Source of the DNA: Symbiodinium natans
Taxonomy: Eukaryota > Sar > Dinophyceae > Suessiales > Symbiodiniaceae
Assembly (NCBI GenBank): GCA_905221605.1
Contig: CAJNDS010002590.1
Coordinates: 538,918-602,917, forward strand
DNA length: 64,000 nt
Reading direction: 5' to 3'
A program made the translations under genes and the position numbers. Below, piece by piece: positions 44,084 through 56,339 of the stretch; position 1 is the stretch's first letter; each line of letters opens with the position of its first letter. The notes beneath the pieces are model-generated. The model saw only the letters and a program-made list of their open reading frames with translations, was not told the origin of the DNA and did not search any database.

Positions 44084-44505
44084 ATTCCATGGATTGAATG
44101 ACTCAATCCGTCCAGCGATGTTGATCTCAGTCAAGCGCAGAAGCCCAATTCAAGCTCCTGGAACTGTTCAATGCAAAAGAGAATGTAAAGTCGTGTCAGG
44201 GGCGCAAACTTAACCCCGCAGTGCCACAGCGGCTTCAGATGAGATACTCAAGAGGTGAGGCGGTGAGGCTTTGCAGCTGAGGGATTTGGGCCGAAGGTTT
44301 CTCGGCATCCGAAGCCCAAGCCTAAACCCGAAGCACCTTTAAGTGTGAAAGACCTGATGCTCTTGGGCTTGGGCTTTGGGGCGGCAGCTAAAGTCGGGAA
44401 CGAAGGCTTTTTGTAGGTATTGCCATCTCAACTCTACTGAATTATGCACTACTCTATTTTACTATATTAATTAATCATCTACAACTGCTTGTGCTACTTC
44501 TCTGC

Positions 44506-44574
44506 TTGCCCCAGGCATCCGCCCAAGCCAAAAGCCTTTGGTCCCTCCTTCCCGCGCACCGCGCCTGCTCGTCG
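44506..44574 (-). CDS. Predicted exon, unrecognised
   Basis: Acceptor CCGCAG, donor AA|GCAGAG (GC). The frame reads DEQARCAGRRDQRLLAWADAW, phases 2 to 2. Confidence 0.45.
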
Positions 44575-45249
44575 CTGCGGTCCGGAAGGCCCCCTTGTGT
44601 CAGCAAGGCTTCTCGGGTTAGGTTTCTAGGCTAGTAAGGATACCTACAGGGCTTGTTTGCGGAGAGAGGGCGTTTATGCTTGCCATGGATGATTTCATCC
44701 CACAATAAGATTCACTGTCGCAGATTCATGACCTGATTGTGCGGCTCACCTGAAGGGAAGCTACTAGAAGACCGGGCAGCCTGGAGACCCTCAGACGCAC
44801 GTGCACAGACAGACACACACACACACACACACACACACATGCATATTTTTATGGCTGCAGTCAAAAGACTCCCAAACCCTACGCTCGGGGGCCTGATTCC
44901 CTCCCAGGGTCGGTGGTCGATGTCTCCTGGCAGCAGCCGAAGTCAATTCGACTTGGAGCTTGGGAACTAGGCCACAGAGCAGCTCAGGAATAACTCAGGC
45001 AAAAAACGAATACTTCTGAACAACTGTGGATGAGGGTCCGGAAGTGCCTGGCCCTAAACACAGGGATCAAGGGCTCAACTTTGAGTCCTTCAGACAGCCC
45101 CGAGCCCCAACAGCCTGGAGCCTAACGATCTAGGACCCTAAACCCTCTGAATCCCAAGCTTCCAAACATTCCCGCAACCAACCACAAATGAAGCCCTCGA
45201 GCCTGAACCTTCGTTTAGGCTTTTTGGGGTATGTAGGGATGCTGCCGGA

Positions 45250-45548
45250 TTTAGGGGCGTCTGCCTGTGATGCTGGCAAAGCGCCGGCAGACTCCTGAGA
45301 AGATCCTGGCATGGAGCCGATGTGCCGATGTGATGTTGGGCTTACCGGGATTTCTTTTCACCGCTACTTGTGCTACACTGCTACATGCAACTGAGTTGAA
45401 GGATGCTTCTGCTCTGATTCCCACCTTCAAACAGAAAGCACATCTCATTCGTCGTGGGAAGCCTCCCCCTCCCCCATCACCTGGAGGCGCCCCGCAGTTC
45501 AAAAACTCTGGCCTTCTGCCGGCTCCTCTACGGGCCCTGCTGAGGTAG
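45250..45548 (+). other. Plus-strand coding-like frame
   Basis: The frame reads QTPEKILAWSRCADVMLGLP and then ELKDASALIPTFKQKAHLIR before a proline-rich end and a stop. Opposite in strand to the surrounding minus exons. A minus frame across the same DNA is also open, so the strand is not certain. Confidence 0.35.
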
Positions 45549-46455
45549 CCTCGGTCTTCCGGGCTGAGAAGGAATTCGGGCGTATAAATTCTTAAAGAAG
45601 GGCTTTAACTTTCAGTTTTGGAGCGCAGGGTTCTCTCAGCGTGCGGTTCGGGGGGTGGGGGTCCGGGAGTCCTCGACAGCATGGCTTGGGCCTCTGGTGC
45701 CCTTTTCTTCAAGCACCGTTCCCTGCTGTGATGCACAAGCTTGCATGGTTCGCAGCCTAAAGCATGCTTCATGCAAAATGCCTGTTTGGCAAGTATAGCA
45801 TGACGGTGTCTCTGGACACCACTCCGATGTCTCACCTACAGCCCTTGAGCACCCCCACAGCGCGGAAAGCTCCAGTACACGGCCCCAGGCTCAAGGAAGC
45901 CGAGAGGCGCAGGTCCAGCCGAGGCCTTGGGTCTCGGCCGACTCGGAGCGGGATGCAACGCTGGCCGGCCTGGATGCTGGCTTCAGGTGTCTAGGGGGGG
46001 GGGTCGAGGCTTCGGGTGTAAGAGCTTTTCAGTAGAGGGCTTTAGGTTTCGCGGGGTTTCAGAGTTTAGGGTTTGGGGTGTTCGGGTCAGGTTTCGGCAA
46101 GATCTGCAGCCAGAAAAGACAGGGATCTGCAATGAGTAGCCTGCAAATCCTCAGCCCTGAGCCCTAAACCCCCCGAAGCGCCAACAACCTAAACAGCAAA
46201 AACCCTAACCCCTCTCAACCCTGTTGTGTGTGTGTGTGTGCGCGATGATTGGAAGCGTGTCATTGAAGCGGGCTGCGTCATGAAACTGCAGCGGACCTGG
46301 GTCTGCGCTTGAAGCTTGGGAGCTTAGCTAGTGTCCTGAAACCCAACACCCAAAGCCTTCCAAATTATGATCCCTTACAAACGAAAGACTCAGCAAACAC
46401 AACTCAAAACGAGAACGATCTTGAAATCCTCAACCCCCTGAGAATGTGGGAGGGC

Positions 46456-46510
46456 CTGTTCTCGGCAGACTCGGGCGGCTGTGTGGCGGATGCCGGAACG
46501 TCGGGCACTT
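46456..46510 (-). CDS. Predicted exon, unrecognised
   Basis: Preceded on the minus strand by a C-rich tract and CTTGCAG acceptor; donor ACAG|GCCCTC (GC). The frame reads VPDVPASATQPPESAEN, phases 1 to 2. Pro/Ala-rich linker. Confidence 0.45.
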
Positions 46511-48520
46511 CTGCAAGCCCAGGTGGGGGGGGGGGGGGGGTGGTGTGGAAGTTGGAGCCCAGATATTCTAAGCCCTAAACGCCTAAGGCTGCGAGTTCAG
46601 GGAGATTTTGTATGCTGTTTCCGAACGAAGATGCCTTTGGTTCCCGATGATCTTCAAAAGGCCCTTGCTCCAAAAACCTAAGCCATGGGGTGTGCACAAG
46701 CCCCGGCCTCAGAAATCCCAACCCGCTTAAAGAGGCCACAGTTATGACCTGTTTTCGGGCTGGGGGCTGTCGGGAAGTTTCGTGTCTTCGAAGCTCAAGC
46801 AGAAGCTCGGCGCAGATACCAGAAGACCCCGAATCTAAACGCCACGATGTGATGGTCACCATTGAAGAGAGAATCGCGCTGCTAGAAATAACGTTTGAGG
46901 GGTCTTCTAGCAGCCTACGCTGACCCTAAAGCCCTCAAATTCCTGGATGACCTAAACAGCAAGCACCCTGAGATTCAAGAGAATCGCAATCACTCCGGCC
47001 TATCGGCTCACCCTTCATTCGTCGTTCCTGGGTGAAGGAAGGGGGTCTGTCAGGCTCAAGGGTTTGGGGGCGTACTGAATTGAGGAGTCGGAGTATGCCT
47101 TAAACTATGTAGAGGGGTCCCACAACTATCAATAGCAAATACCGCTCTCTGGGAAGCCTCCAATCTAAGCTTCCGAGAGCTCTCCTGCAAAAAGGGCGCT
47201 TGCAACCTGTTGATCTTCTTTCGAGTCACCTTGCCTACATCTGTGCCGCCCTGGACAAGCTTTGCAAGCAAGTGCCCAGTTAGTTTGGGACTTGCCACTA
47301 AAGCGTCTTTCCAACTGGTTGCGCTGCTTCACGGGAGCTCGACTCTTCTGGAACCCGGGTTGCAAATGCCACTCCCGGAAACGTTCGACAACACGCTGAG
47401 GTTCTTATCGGGTTATGGAGTTATGGGGATTTGAATCCGATGCCCACCGAGGTACCCAGATCGAAGCCAAGCGCTTCGCACACGCGGCCACACGAGGGTC
47501 TTGGCCACCAGGTTAGTTTGGAGATTGGGATTCTGGTTCGCGCCTGCTAAGTTTAAGTGATGCTCCTGAAGCCGGATGCTACATGGCCTGTAGTCGCAGC
47601 CCTCAAGCCCAGTAGCTACAGGGGTTTAAGGTATAGGGTGGCCACCCCATATGGGATGTATCTCCCTCTTCAGTGCCCGATACCCTTAATTCATACCCCT
47701 GAAAGAGGGCTATATAGGACTCCTGATGACGCGCAATGCAAGGCAAGCTGCTTCAGCCTAACGGGCCTAACTGGCCAGAGCGGGGTTACAGATATCTTTT
47801 CCTTTTTGAGTTTGTACTTAGGGCTCACGGTGTCCCCGCCTGCCGAGGCCGCGCTTTGGACCTGGCAGAATGTGAGCCCTGAATGCTGCAAGGCATGTGA
47901 ACCCGCATCTTCTGCATCCTGAGAACCTCTGACATGTAGGACATCAAGGGAGGGGGGGGGGGTCGTCAAAGCCTGGACAAGCCGAGGGCCGATGAGGGCA
48001 ACAAGTTCACACTATTTGCAGAGATGTGTGGTTTGGGATCCGTCGACGGGTCTACATTTGGGAGGGCTAGGATTTGCCTGCTCAACATTCATGTGATGTG
48101 AAGAGGACATGATCCGCCGATTCGGCAAATGCTTTCAAGGCTACGGAGCGTGGCCCTCAGTCTCCCTCAGTGAGGAGCGAGCCTGCCCCGTACTAGGAAC
48201 ACTGAAATCCCCTCGCCTCGAGGAGCTTCGCGGACCAGCCGTCGGCCTGTCGGTCGGAAGCAGGCTTCCCCACTAAGGGCTCCGTTGCTCTTGAGTTCGC
48301 TGGGGGGCCCTTAGGGAGGGCGTCCAGTAGGCGTAACGCAGTACTTCGGGAACAGTGGGTCACGTACCTAGAGAGCACCCTCCCTAAAGGACAACATCGA
48401 CACATGGTGCAAACCCCCTAAACGATCAAATCCCTTCTTTCCTTCCTTCCTTCCTCCCCGCCCACCCAGTCAACGAATCTGAAACCCCTCAAGTCAACAA
48501 ACCGCAACGGTTCACGGAAC

Positions 48521-49539
48521 GTCTGCCTCGAGAAGCTCGGCCGAAGGCTTGGACTCAACCAGGGCCTCGGCGAGTGTAAGTTCGGGGCCTATATTGAAAT
48601 AACTTCCTAGTAGACGTAGGGCCTTATCGCTTCAGGCAACTCGACGACGGCGCTTGGGGGGTGCCTGTGCTGTAGGGGACCTGGGCTTTTGCTGGGTGCG
48701 GGGTCTTTGGGCTCTTTCCTAAGACGCATAATGCATAAAGTATCGCACGGCTTTTCTAAGCAGACCCTCAAGGGGCCACCCAAGTCCCTATAGAAGCCTT
48801 AGGAAGCCGTAGTATGCGAAAGAGTCGCTTCGCAGAGTGGTGTGGGTTAGGCGTTACTTGCTTCGATTTCGAGGGCATGTAGGGCCCACCTCGTCTAGGG
48901 CCCAAGGTGGCTGCGGTTGTACTCTTCGTCTTGAACTGCCAGTGTATGCCAAAAGAATAAAAAACAAAACAGCCGCTGCCTCCATGACGGCCAGGGCGTC
49001 GTCGGCGCAGGCAGCTTCCCGGACCTGTGCCCCAATGGAGCTTGGGCTGACTGAGGCTGTTACAGGGTCTTCTTGGCCTTAGGGTTTTAGGAGTTTCCGT
49101 GAGCTTCTCCCACATGCTGTGTGCTAGCGCCGGCCTGATCGAGCGCCATCTGGAAGCCCCACTCATCCACCTTTCTTGCGTCGCTTCGTGGGAGTGGCTC
49201 GAAGGGGACTTTAGGGTTTTCGGGAGAATCTTGGGGCCTTGAGTGACTTAGGGGCTGGTTAGGTTCAGGGTCTAGGCAGTTCGTCTCCCTCGGGATTATC
49301 GGACCCAAGGACCAGAACGAGCCCTCTAGCTGCACACCCGAAGCTCGCAAGGACTTGAATCCAAGCCAAAGTCTTGCAGTTCAACGATCCTGAAGCCCCT
49401 TTCTTGTTGAGGACTATCTATCGGCGATATATTTAGGGTCCCGACATTGTGTGAAGACCTCCAACTAAGATGATGGTCCGAGAAGACCCTGCATGTCCGC
49501 CTCCATTCCTTCCTCGTCGGCTTCGTCCAGAGGCGCCGC
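48521..49539 (-). CDS. Unrecognised multi-exon gene
   Basis: Minus exons: 49539-49488 (AAPLDEADEEGMEADMQ, GT donor), 49170-49135 (VDEWGFQMALDQ, GC donor), 49024-48980 (VREAACADDALAVME, acceptor GCACAG, GC donor) and about 48575-48521 (LAEALVESKPSAELLEAD, GT donor). The two middle exons join in phase 0; an exon is missing before them. The repeated helical, acidic composition suggests an alpha-helical repeat protein, but no family can be named. A further coding-like minus stretch at 48215-48330 may continue it. Confidence 0.5.
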
Positions 49540-50417
49540 CTCCGAAGAGGGGTTTAGGCAGCAAGGCACATGGTATTGGGGGGTCGGGTTCAAGGTTTTT
49601 TTGGGGGGAAGCTTGGCCGCGCAACCACTGTCAGAGTTATGACCCCCTGCCCCGACAAAAGGCGAGACGACGGACCTGCTTCAGCCTGGCAATATAGACA
49701 CGGATGTCTACCACCACACACGAGAACCTCGATACTAATCCAAGATACTACAAGGGACCGTTGATTGAAGCGACAGGCATTGAAGACTTAGTATCCGCAA
49801 GCCCTGCAACTTGCAAGCGTGTTCGAATAAAGATGGGAGCCTGTAACGCTACCACTGCACCACCTCCCTCGTTAACATTATATACTTGGAAGTACTTGCA
49901 CCAACATCAACGAAACGCTTGGCCCTACATCGATTTAATCACGCTGCCTCTGGTGAGCTCTACGTACAAAGGGCCATAATATCGAGGCCCGGACTCATTC
50001 GTGTACCTTATACTTACACCCTCCCTCACCCCACCCCCCATGTACCGCTCCCAGGTAATCCTGGCAGACAATCTCTGAACTCTTAATCCTGATAGGGCAT
50101 GATAGGGTTTAGGGTTTAGATGGGTTTAGGGATGTCCTAGGCCTGGCGATCTCTGCTCTTGGAGACGTCGTACAGGGCTTTCTGACTTGGAAAAAAGGTT
50201 ACGCAATCTGAGGCGCCCAAACAGCCGTGCCCCAACCCAGGATTCAGCTACTGAATGCTACAACTACAGTCAACGATTTCTTGCGCTCCAATTACCGGCA
50301 CCTTGCGGATCAGCTCCCGCACCCAGCTCGCAGAACGCCAAAAGCTGGTATCTCTCCCAAACAGGTCTAGTCAGCTGTGATGACGTAGGGCCTTGGAGGA
50401 TAGCATGCCTGACACAA

Positions 50418-51059
50418 TTACAGCCAAACAGGAGCATGTTGGGAGATCAACATCATGTTCAATGTGTCCTTGCCTTGACTCAGCGCATCAATGCGGTCTC
50501 GCAGGACGCTGATCATGCTGAATTGGACCTCTCTAAGCACTTGCTGTTGGAAATCCCAACTCTCTGCGAGACTGCGTGCAAAATGGATCCAAGAATGTCC
50601 TGGGAATCGGCAAAGCATTCGTGGCATAGTGGCGGATTCGCTCTGTAGAAGGCTTCCAGCACCCTTGCAACCCTCGTGTTTCGGTTTGATGATGAAGCAA
50701 GACTGGCCACCTGTTAGATACCCGCGAAGCACAATGACCCTCTCGGTCACATCCAGAACCAAAGCTTTGCCGAGATCCGTCCGTTCTGTAGGCGGAACGG
50801 AACCATGGGCGGTGCCATCGACGGCGTGAGCATTGTGTGTGTGGCACGGGCAGAGAGTCTTCGTTCTGAGCGAGCGCCGTCCTGAAGCTGCGTGACCTTC
50901 TTCACGAAGATCATGCAGCTTCAGGACAAGGCGCACGAGTCTTAGGGGCAAAGCAAGATGTTCAGCACAGATCAGGTCGTAAAGGATGTGTTTGTGCCCG
51001 TGAGCGTGTGTCATCTGCAAGAGTGTCCTTGCCAAGCTGAAGATGGCACGCACAACCAC
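50418..51059 (-). other. 213-codon minus open frame, not recognised
   Basis: Long frame without introns, reading HKHILYDLICAEHLALPLR and later LRDRIDALSQGKDTLNMMLI. Plus frames over the same DNA are also long, so the strand is unsure. Another minus frame (51186-51572) precedes it but is separated by a stop and shift. Possibly an old element-borne gene. Confidence 0.3.
50879..50927. repeat. 13-bp perfect inverted repeat, 23-nt loop
   Basis: GTCCTGAAGCTGC (50879-50891) pairs exactly with 50915-50927. The loop itself contains GTGA and TCAC. Confidence 0.85.
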
Positions 51060-51546
51060 CTACGTGAGGTCCCTCAATTGCACCTGCTGATGCAGATCAG
51101 CTGCTCAGCAAAGCGGAAGTCAAGCACCCCATTTGTGCCGAGGAACGAAACTCCGTGGGCAGAACCTCCTTCCGCTCCTCATGAGCTAGTCCATCTGATG
51201 GCCATCAAGATCGACTGCATAGAAGACTCCTCGCGCACGAGATCCAGACTTGGATAGGACAAGTCCTGGCCGCCCTTGGCCCATTGTCAAGGACAGGTTT
51301 GCGGCATCCGAGAGTCCCTCGGCCGGAATTGCGCCTGCGCCAGAACGGCTTGCTGCCAGGCATTGTCTTATGGTCTTGAAGAAGCCACGATGAACTGCGT
51401 CTGCATAAGGGGCGCAGCGTCGCGCTCCACAACACAACGGCTCCGCGAACTCCACGTCACCCTCCAGGCTGTCGCGCAGGTGTCGTGCAAATTTCCCCCA
51501 TGAACAAATATCACTCGTCACCTGAAGCACCATATCCGACTGGATC

Positions 51547-52434
51547 GTGCAGTACGCGTTCCGGCGTTTCATGATTTACTCGGCACTGGAAATCCTCATT
51601 TCAGGATCCCAGGCAGATCCAGTCAGACAACCTGCTTCAGACAACCTGCTCAAGCACAACCAACGCTCTTGCAGCACAACGGACATCATATCTCTGTTCC
51701 CAGCATCCCCAGCTGCATCCATGCCTGGTGGGCATGCAAGACCGTATCATGTGACTCCTGCAAGCTCTTCAGAAGGTCCTGGCGGACCACGGGATGGCAA
51801 CCAACCTTTTCCGATTGCAATGGAAGCAGTCGTTGCCACCGCAGCAGACGAGCAATCCTGACGTGGTTAACATGGAGGTGTGGGCGTACCCTGCAGGCAT
51901 GTTATGGCATGTTGTTGCAGGGATGATCCGCTGAAGCTGGAAACCGGCTCCAGTAAGCATGGCGAACTGCATTGCATTACATTGCATTCTTAAGCTTGGC
52001 AAAGCTTGGCATGCGAAATGCTGCAGGCGCCGGCAAGATGGAAAACAGTTTTGGGTGCTGCTGATCACCTGCTTTCTGTTTATATGTGAAAGATTGTGCA
52101 GGAACAGACAGCGAGAAAAGACTTAGGCATGGCCAGCAAAGTTGATGATTTGCTGATGAACAGCGCTGAGTATCCAGCACAGAGTACACTCCATTCGCAA
52201 GGACTGGGAACGAAGCGGAAATGCTTGGGTCGTGTTGAGAAAAGTGTGGCGTCCCGCCCTGAGTCGAGCGCACGTGAAGACTTTTTGGAACGCTGCCTCT
52301 GGATGGGGGGGGGTGAGTCCCAGCAAAAGAAAACCCAAAGCACGAAAGCCAGCTGCAACGCTCGGCAGAGCGAAGCCGAATGCCCAAGACTCAAAGCTCC
52401 CCACAAAGGAACTACATTAGGAGCCTTCAGGTAG
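51547..52434 (+). other. Coding-like plus-strand frames, interrupted
   Basis: Frames 51547-51861 (QPASDNLLKHNQRSCSTTD) and 52096-52434 (KDLGMASKVDDLLMNSAEYP, then REDFLERCLW) are protein-like, in one direction, separated by stops. Probably a decayed intronless gene; no known domain. Confidence 0.3.
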
Positions 52435-52508
52435 CACAAATAAGCAAAAGCCTCATCTGGGTAAAATTTCCAGCCTCGGCAGTCTTCGTCGCAGTCTCTT
52501 GGCAGCTT
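52425..52508 (-). CDS. Predicted exon, unrecognised
   Basis: Acceptor GGCAG, donor AAG|GCTCC (GC). The frame reads KLPRDCDEDCRGWKFYPDEA and then FAYLCYLK, phase 0 at both ends. Cys- and Asp-rich. Confidence 0.5.
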
Positions 52509-52674
52509 CTGCCTCTCACGGCTTAGGGTGGAATTAGGGCTTACAGGGCCGACTTGAGCCTTGAAGGGTGTGTGGGTAGTGGTGCAGGGTCTTCGGATTC
52601 CCCAGTGGAGTGCACAAGGCAGGGTCTTAGGTGCCGAGGGCATCGTAAGCAAGAATCCAGGACGAGCCCAATTG

Positions 52675-52755
52675 CCCCCCCCCCCCCACCCCCCTCCCAC
52701 CCCCCCCCCAAAAAAAACAACAATAATGAATATATATATATATATATATACACCG
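52675..52755. repeat. Poly(C) blocks, A run and (TA)n
   Basis: C-rich homopolymer (52675-52710) is followed by A7 and a (TA) tract. It generates the spurious N-terminus of a long minus open frame (52080-52760). Confidence 0.9.
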
Positions 52756-52811
52756 AACATACATCTCGGGCCCGAAGCCGCCTAAACCTATCTCAACCCC
52801 TTCTCGGCTCT

Positions 52812-52865
52812 CTGAGGCCCCGGGCAGAGTGTCTCGGAGACTTTCTGCGCTGCGCTCTTCTCCAC
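52812..52865 (-). CDS. Predicted exon, unrecognised
   Basis: Acceptor GAGAG, reading VEKSAAQKVSETLCPGPQ. The donor is probably GA (CAGA|GAGCC). It may belong with exon 52425-52508. Confidence 0.4.
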
Positions 52866-52999
52866 CTCTCAGGGCACGAACAAGTGAAGTGGAGATTCGG
52901 CTGGGTGAGCTGGGTGAGCTGGCTGAGCTGGGTGAGCTTCGGAGGGTTTAGGAGAGTCGTAGGGCTTCCGGGTTTTGGCGGAGGAGGTGAACAGAAACC

Positions 53000-55448
53000 C
53001 ACAGCAACTAGGAGGCCAACATTCCGGAACTTATCCGAATCTTATAAGGACAGCCTCCGACCTGAAGAAGTACGTCGTGCTACAACAAGTCCGCCAAGAA
53101 AAAAACCCCGTAAAAAGTGTCATGCGAACCTCTGCAAGCCAGTCTGCCCAGGGCGGTAGAGTACGTGGCAAAGAAGCAACACTGCGGATGAACATTCCTA
53201 TTGCGGGAGCTGTGGAAGCCCCATAGTTGTACCATCCTCACGCCCCGTGACGTCTCGTGGCGGAGACCTCCTGAGGCCAGGACCCACCCCAGATGCTGTC
53301 CACACTGGCTACAGAAGCGGGAGGAGCCGCGGATTGCCATGAGATTGCCTCTTCAGGCGCTTTTCTTGTCGCTTCGGCTTGCAGGTTGGGGGCTTTGAGG
53401 GCGGCTTTCGGGGGGAAGTTCTCAAGAGGCCGAGCTCCAGATACCGAGGCCCTGCAACCGGGTTCAGGAGGGCCCTTCCTCCTGACAGCAGAAGCAGCTC
53501 AAAGAAAAGGTGGAATCCCAACTCAAAACCTCCCCAACACCCCTCCTCTAAACCTTCCTCCAGCTTTGGGGGTGCCCCCTTCCCCTGCCTGGCGGCTTGG
53601 AGTCGGAGGAGTTCGGGGAGCCTCCGGTGGGGGTGCTCCAGAGGAATCTCTTTTTGCAGGGGGAGGGTGGGGCGGGGGGGATGAGGGGGGACCTCTCTTT
53701 TCAAAGGTGCCTCAACGACTCTTACAGGAATGCTCCTCTAGTGCTCATTGTCCCCACAATCGCCGAAGCCGAGATGGAGCTCACATGGTCAGGGTCCAGG
53801 CTGCAAAGTATCGCACTGCCGTGGGGAAGCTATGAGTACAGGCCTTGAAAGGAATCGTGCATCTCAAGGAAAGGCAAAAAACGAAATGCTCGAGGCCAAT
53901 GCGAAAACAAGGCGGCTTCTGTTTTCGGTGTTTACGCACTTTGGGTTCAGGTGTTCTGGGAGTTTTTGTTCACTGGAGCTTGACTCAGGATCTCAAGCTG
54001 CCCGAGACCCGAATCCTGTGAAAGACACCTGGGAACCGGAGCACAAACCTCCGAGCCACTCAGAACCCTCCACCCTGCCCTTTGAACATTACCTGAAGCA
54101 TTCTTTCAGATTCACTACAAATGCCCACCCCAACAGGACGAAATCCCGTCGGAGAGTCCAGAAGTTATCTTCTGTGCCATGCGGCGTGGGGTGTTGGGCT
54201 TGCAGTCACCAGCTGCGCCCCTTATAACCTTACACGTAACACTACATTTGTACACGTTGTCAGACCTATTAGAAGGCATATGATCTTTGCATCCTTCACC
54301 GTGCCTTCTCCGCTGCTGTCGCCCTCGCTCCTGCCGAAGGTATATGACGGTCGCTTGCGCGTTCGGGTTGATTGGGGTGTGCAGTCCACACTTTGCCTGC
54401 GTCAGCGGGGCATCATCGATTTCCGGGCTCCTCTTATTTCTGCCCTGCGTAGGCTGCGGCTGCTCTCCGCAGGTGCTCCACACCCCTGCAGGCCAGTGGG
54501 CCTGAGAACTTCCTTCCACTCAATCCCCCCTCCCCCCCCCCCGGAGTGATGGTGATGATGCGGGCGTGTGCAGTGGCTGACAGCTGCGCTATTATTGGGC
54601 TTTTTCTTTTGGCCTTGGGCGGGGTCCTCGGGTGACAAAAATTTGAAATTAAGAGATTTGCCTTATGCATTAAGGGGTTTGGAGTCTCTGGCAGCCCCTC
54701 CTCGAGCTCGAGGAAGAAGAGCTGTCGGAGCTGTGGTGGCTGCGGTGCCGGCCCCTGGCAAGGAGGGCTTTAGGCAAAAGGTGAAAGGATTCGCATTGGG
54801 CCTCTGGGTGTCGGATTTCCCCTGCTGTGAGGCCTCAAGCCTAGAACTCAACACGATTTGCAGCGTGCATGGGACAAAAATGGACAAAACAGGGTGGGAA
54901 CATCAGATCAGATGAAATGAGCTCCCGGGGGTTCATGCAGCAATGCAGCTATCGGAGAAGGCATGAGAAGGCTGTGACACCTCGACCTCCGTGATCGGCG
55001 CCGATCTCGCCTGCCGAGCGAGTTGGCAGGCTTACAGACATCGTCCTCCCACATTTGACTCTCCTTGCACCTCTCCCCTGGCTGCAGGACTTGGAAGCAA
55101 ATTCCCACATGGAAGGAGGTTTCACATAGGAGGCTGCGACTTCCAACTACAGGGCTTGCGGAGGGGGCAATGCGAGCCAAGACGTTTGAAGTAGGAAGCA
55201 CAGCAGCTCCTGTTCACGGTGAGCAATGGGTTGTACTCTGAAAGCTCAACCGCATAACTCCAAACCCTCAAATCCCTAAATCCCACGTCGCCGATAAGGT
55301 GGGCACACGCAACACTCGACAAATCAGCCATCACATCTGAAGACCCTTCAATGTACCAAGGGCTTGGTTAAGGCTAGGTCCAGGTGAGAAATTCGAATTT
55401 ATTGGGCGGAATGCTTGAAAGAGTCCGCAGTTGGAGTAAGAAGCTTTC
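53000..55448. other. No secured gene; several competing frames
   Basis: A plus segment near 52980-53250 reads RNLSESYKDSLRPEEVRRA, then a Lys/Arg- and Cys-containing tail, then shifts frame into YCGSCGSPIVVPSS. Other open frames at 53.3-55.3 kb occur on both strands with no decisive support. Confidence 0.3.
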
Positions 55449-55700
55449 TCAAGGAATCAGGAAAACAGGTTGACATTGAGGGTCTGAGGGTTCTTTGAAT
55501 CTCTTGAAGAGTTTCCTCCCAGCTTTTGACAGCCGCAGGCACAGCTGCAGGGCTAAGGCGCCGGTGTTCAGCAGCCATTCTACGTACTTCCGCACACAAC
55601 CCAGGGTGTTGACCTGGTGTTTAAGGTCTGGGGGCTGAAGCTTTCTGATGAACGCATCTGAAAAACTGGCGAAGAGCTGATCAGGTCTGGGAATGTATGG
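55449..55700 (-). CDS. 84-codon open frame or terminal exon, unrecognised
   Basis: The frame reads RPDQLFASFSDAFIRKLQPP, CVRKYVEWLLNTGALALQLC and LSKAGRKLFKRFKEPS, ending in TGA at 55449. It has one hydrophobic helix flanked by basic residues. Very protein-like, longer than typical exons here. The acceptor may be CCCAG before 55688. Confidence 0.45.
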   Translation of the reverse strand, partial: PYIPRPDQLFASFSDAFIRKLQPPDLKHQVNTLGCVRKYVEWLLNTGALALQLCLRLSKAGRKLFKRFKEPSDPQCQPVFLIP

Positions 55701-55974
55701 TCACTCCTGCCACGCAATCCCTGCAACGCTATGTCCCAAAGCCCCCAAAACCTCCACCAAGTTGACAGTCCAACCTAGAAGAGACACCATCAAAGGCTCT
55801 GTAAATATCCGAGGCTAGCTTTTGGTCTCATTTGTTCTCTTACATTTCACACATTGGCGCCTGGTTTTCGGCCCAACCTCCCACAAGCAGAACTGAACCT
55901 TCACATCGCTCCGTGGCAACTGCAAGCTAGGGTTCAGGCTTTATCTAGGGCCCATTTTGACTCCAACATGGTAT

Positions 55975-56025
55975 TTATAGGGTTTAGGGTTTAGGGTCTA
56001 TAGGGTTTAGGGTTTAGGGTATAAT
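55975..56025. repeat. Telomere-like GGGTTTAGGGTTTAGGG words
   Basis: About six G-strand heptamers with TATAGGG variants. They abut the 3' end of the minus open frame at 56007-56339, whose last residues are encoded by the repeat. Confidence 0.85.
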
Positions 56026-56339
56026 TCAGACCTCATGAGAGCCTGGGCGGAAGTCGGAAAAACAAGCTCGGAGGCGTCATCATTATCGGGTGGTGCCATT
56101 AGGCACCCGGCGTCGGCATCTCCCAAAAGGACTCCTCGAAACAGGGAGTGCGCGGACTGGACTTGCTTGGGACAGAAGATTACTTGCGAGCGAAGGTTTT
56201 GGAACCCGTGCGACACTGTGACCTCGACTTCCTTCATGGTCCCTGATGAAATGCTTACACACCGTTCAAGAACAGCGTCCAGTCTGGAAGTTTGAGAGGC
56301 CGCCGCCGGCATACGGCCATCCCCGCTAGAGCCTTGCAC
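56007..56339 (-). CDS. 110-codon minus open frame, unrecognised
   Basis: Reads MKEVEVTVSHGFQNLRSQV and SAHSLFRGVLLGDADAGCL. A plus frame is also open, but the minus reading has the more natural composition. It could be an intronless gene remnant. Confidence 0.3.
   Translation of the reverse strand: MQGSSGDGRMPAAASQTSRLDAVLERCVSISSGTMKEVEVTVSHGFQNLRSQVIFCPKQVQSAHSLFRGVLLGDADAGCLMAPPDNDDASELVFPTSAQALMRSELYPKP

Noticed and set aside
52080-52760. 226-codon minus open frame
   Set aside because: Its N-terminal third is translated (TA)n, A and C runs. Only a piece (52425-52508) behaves as a spliced exon.
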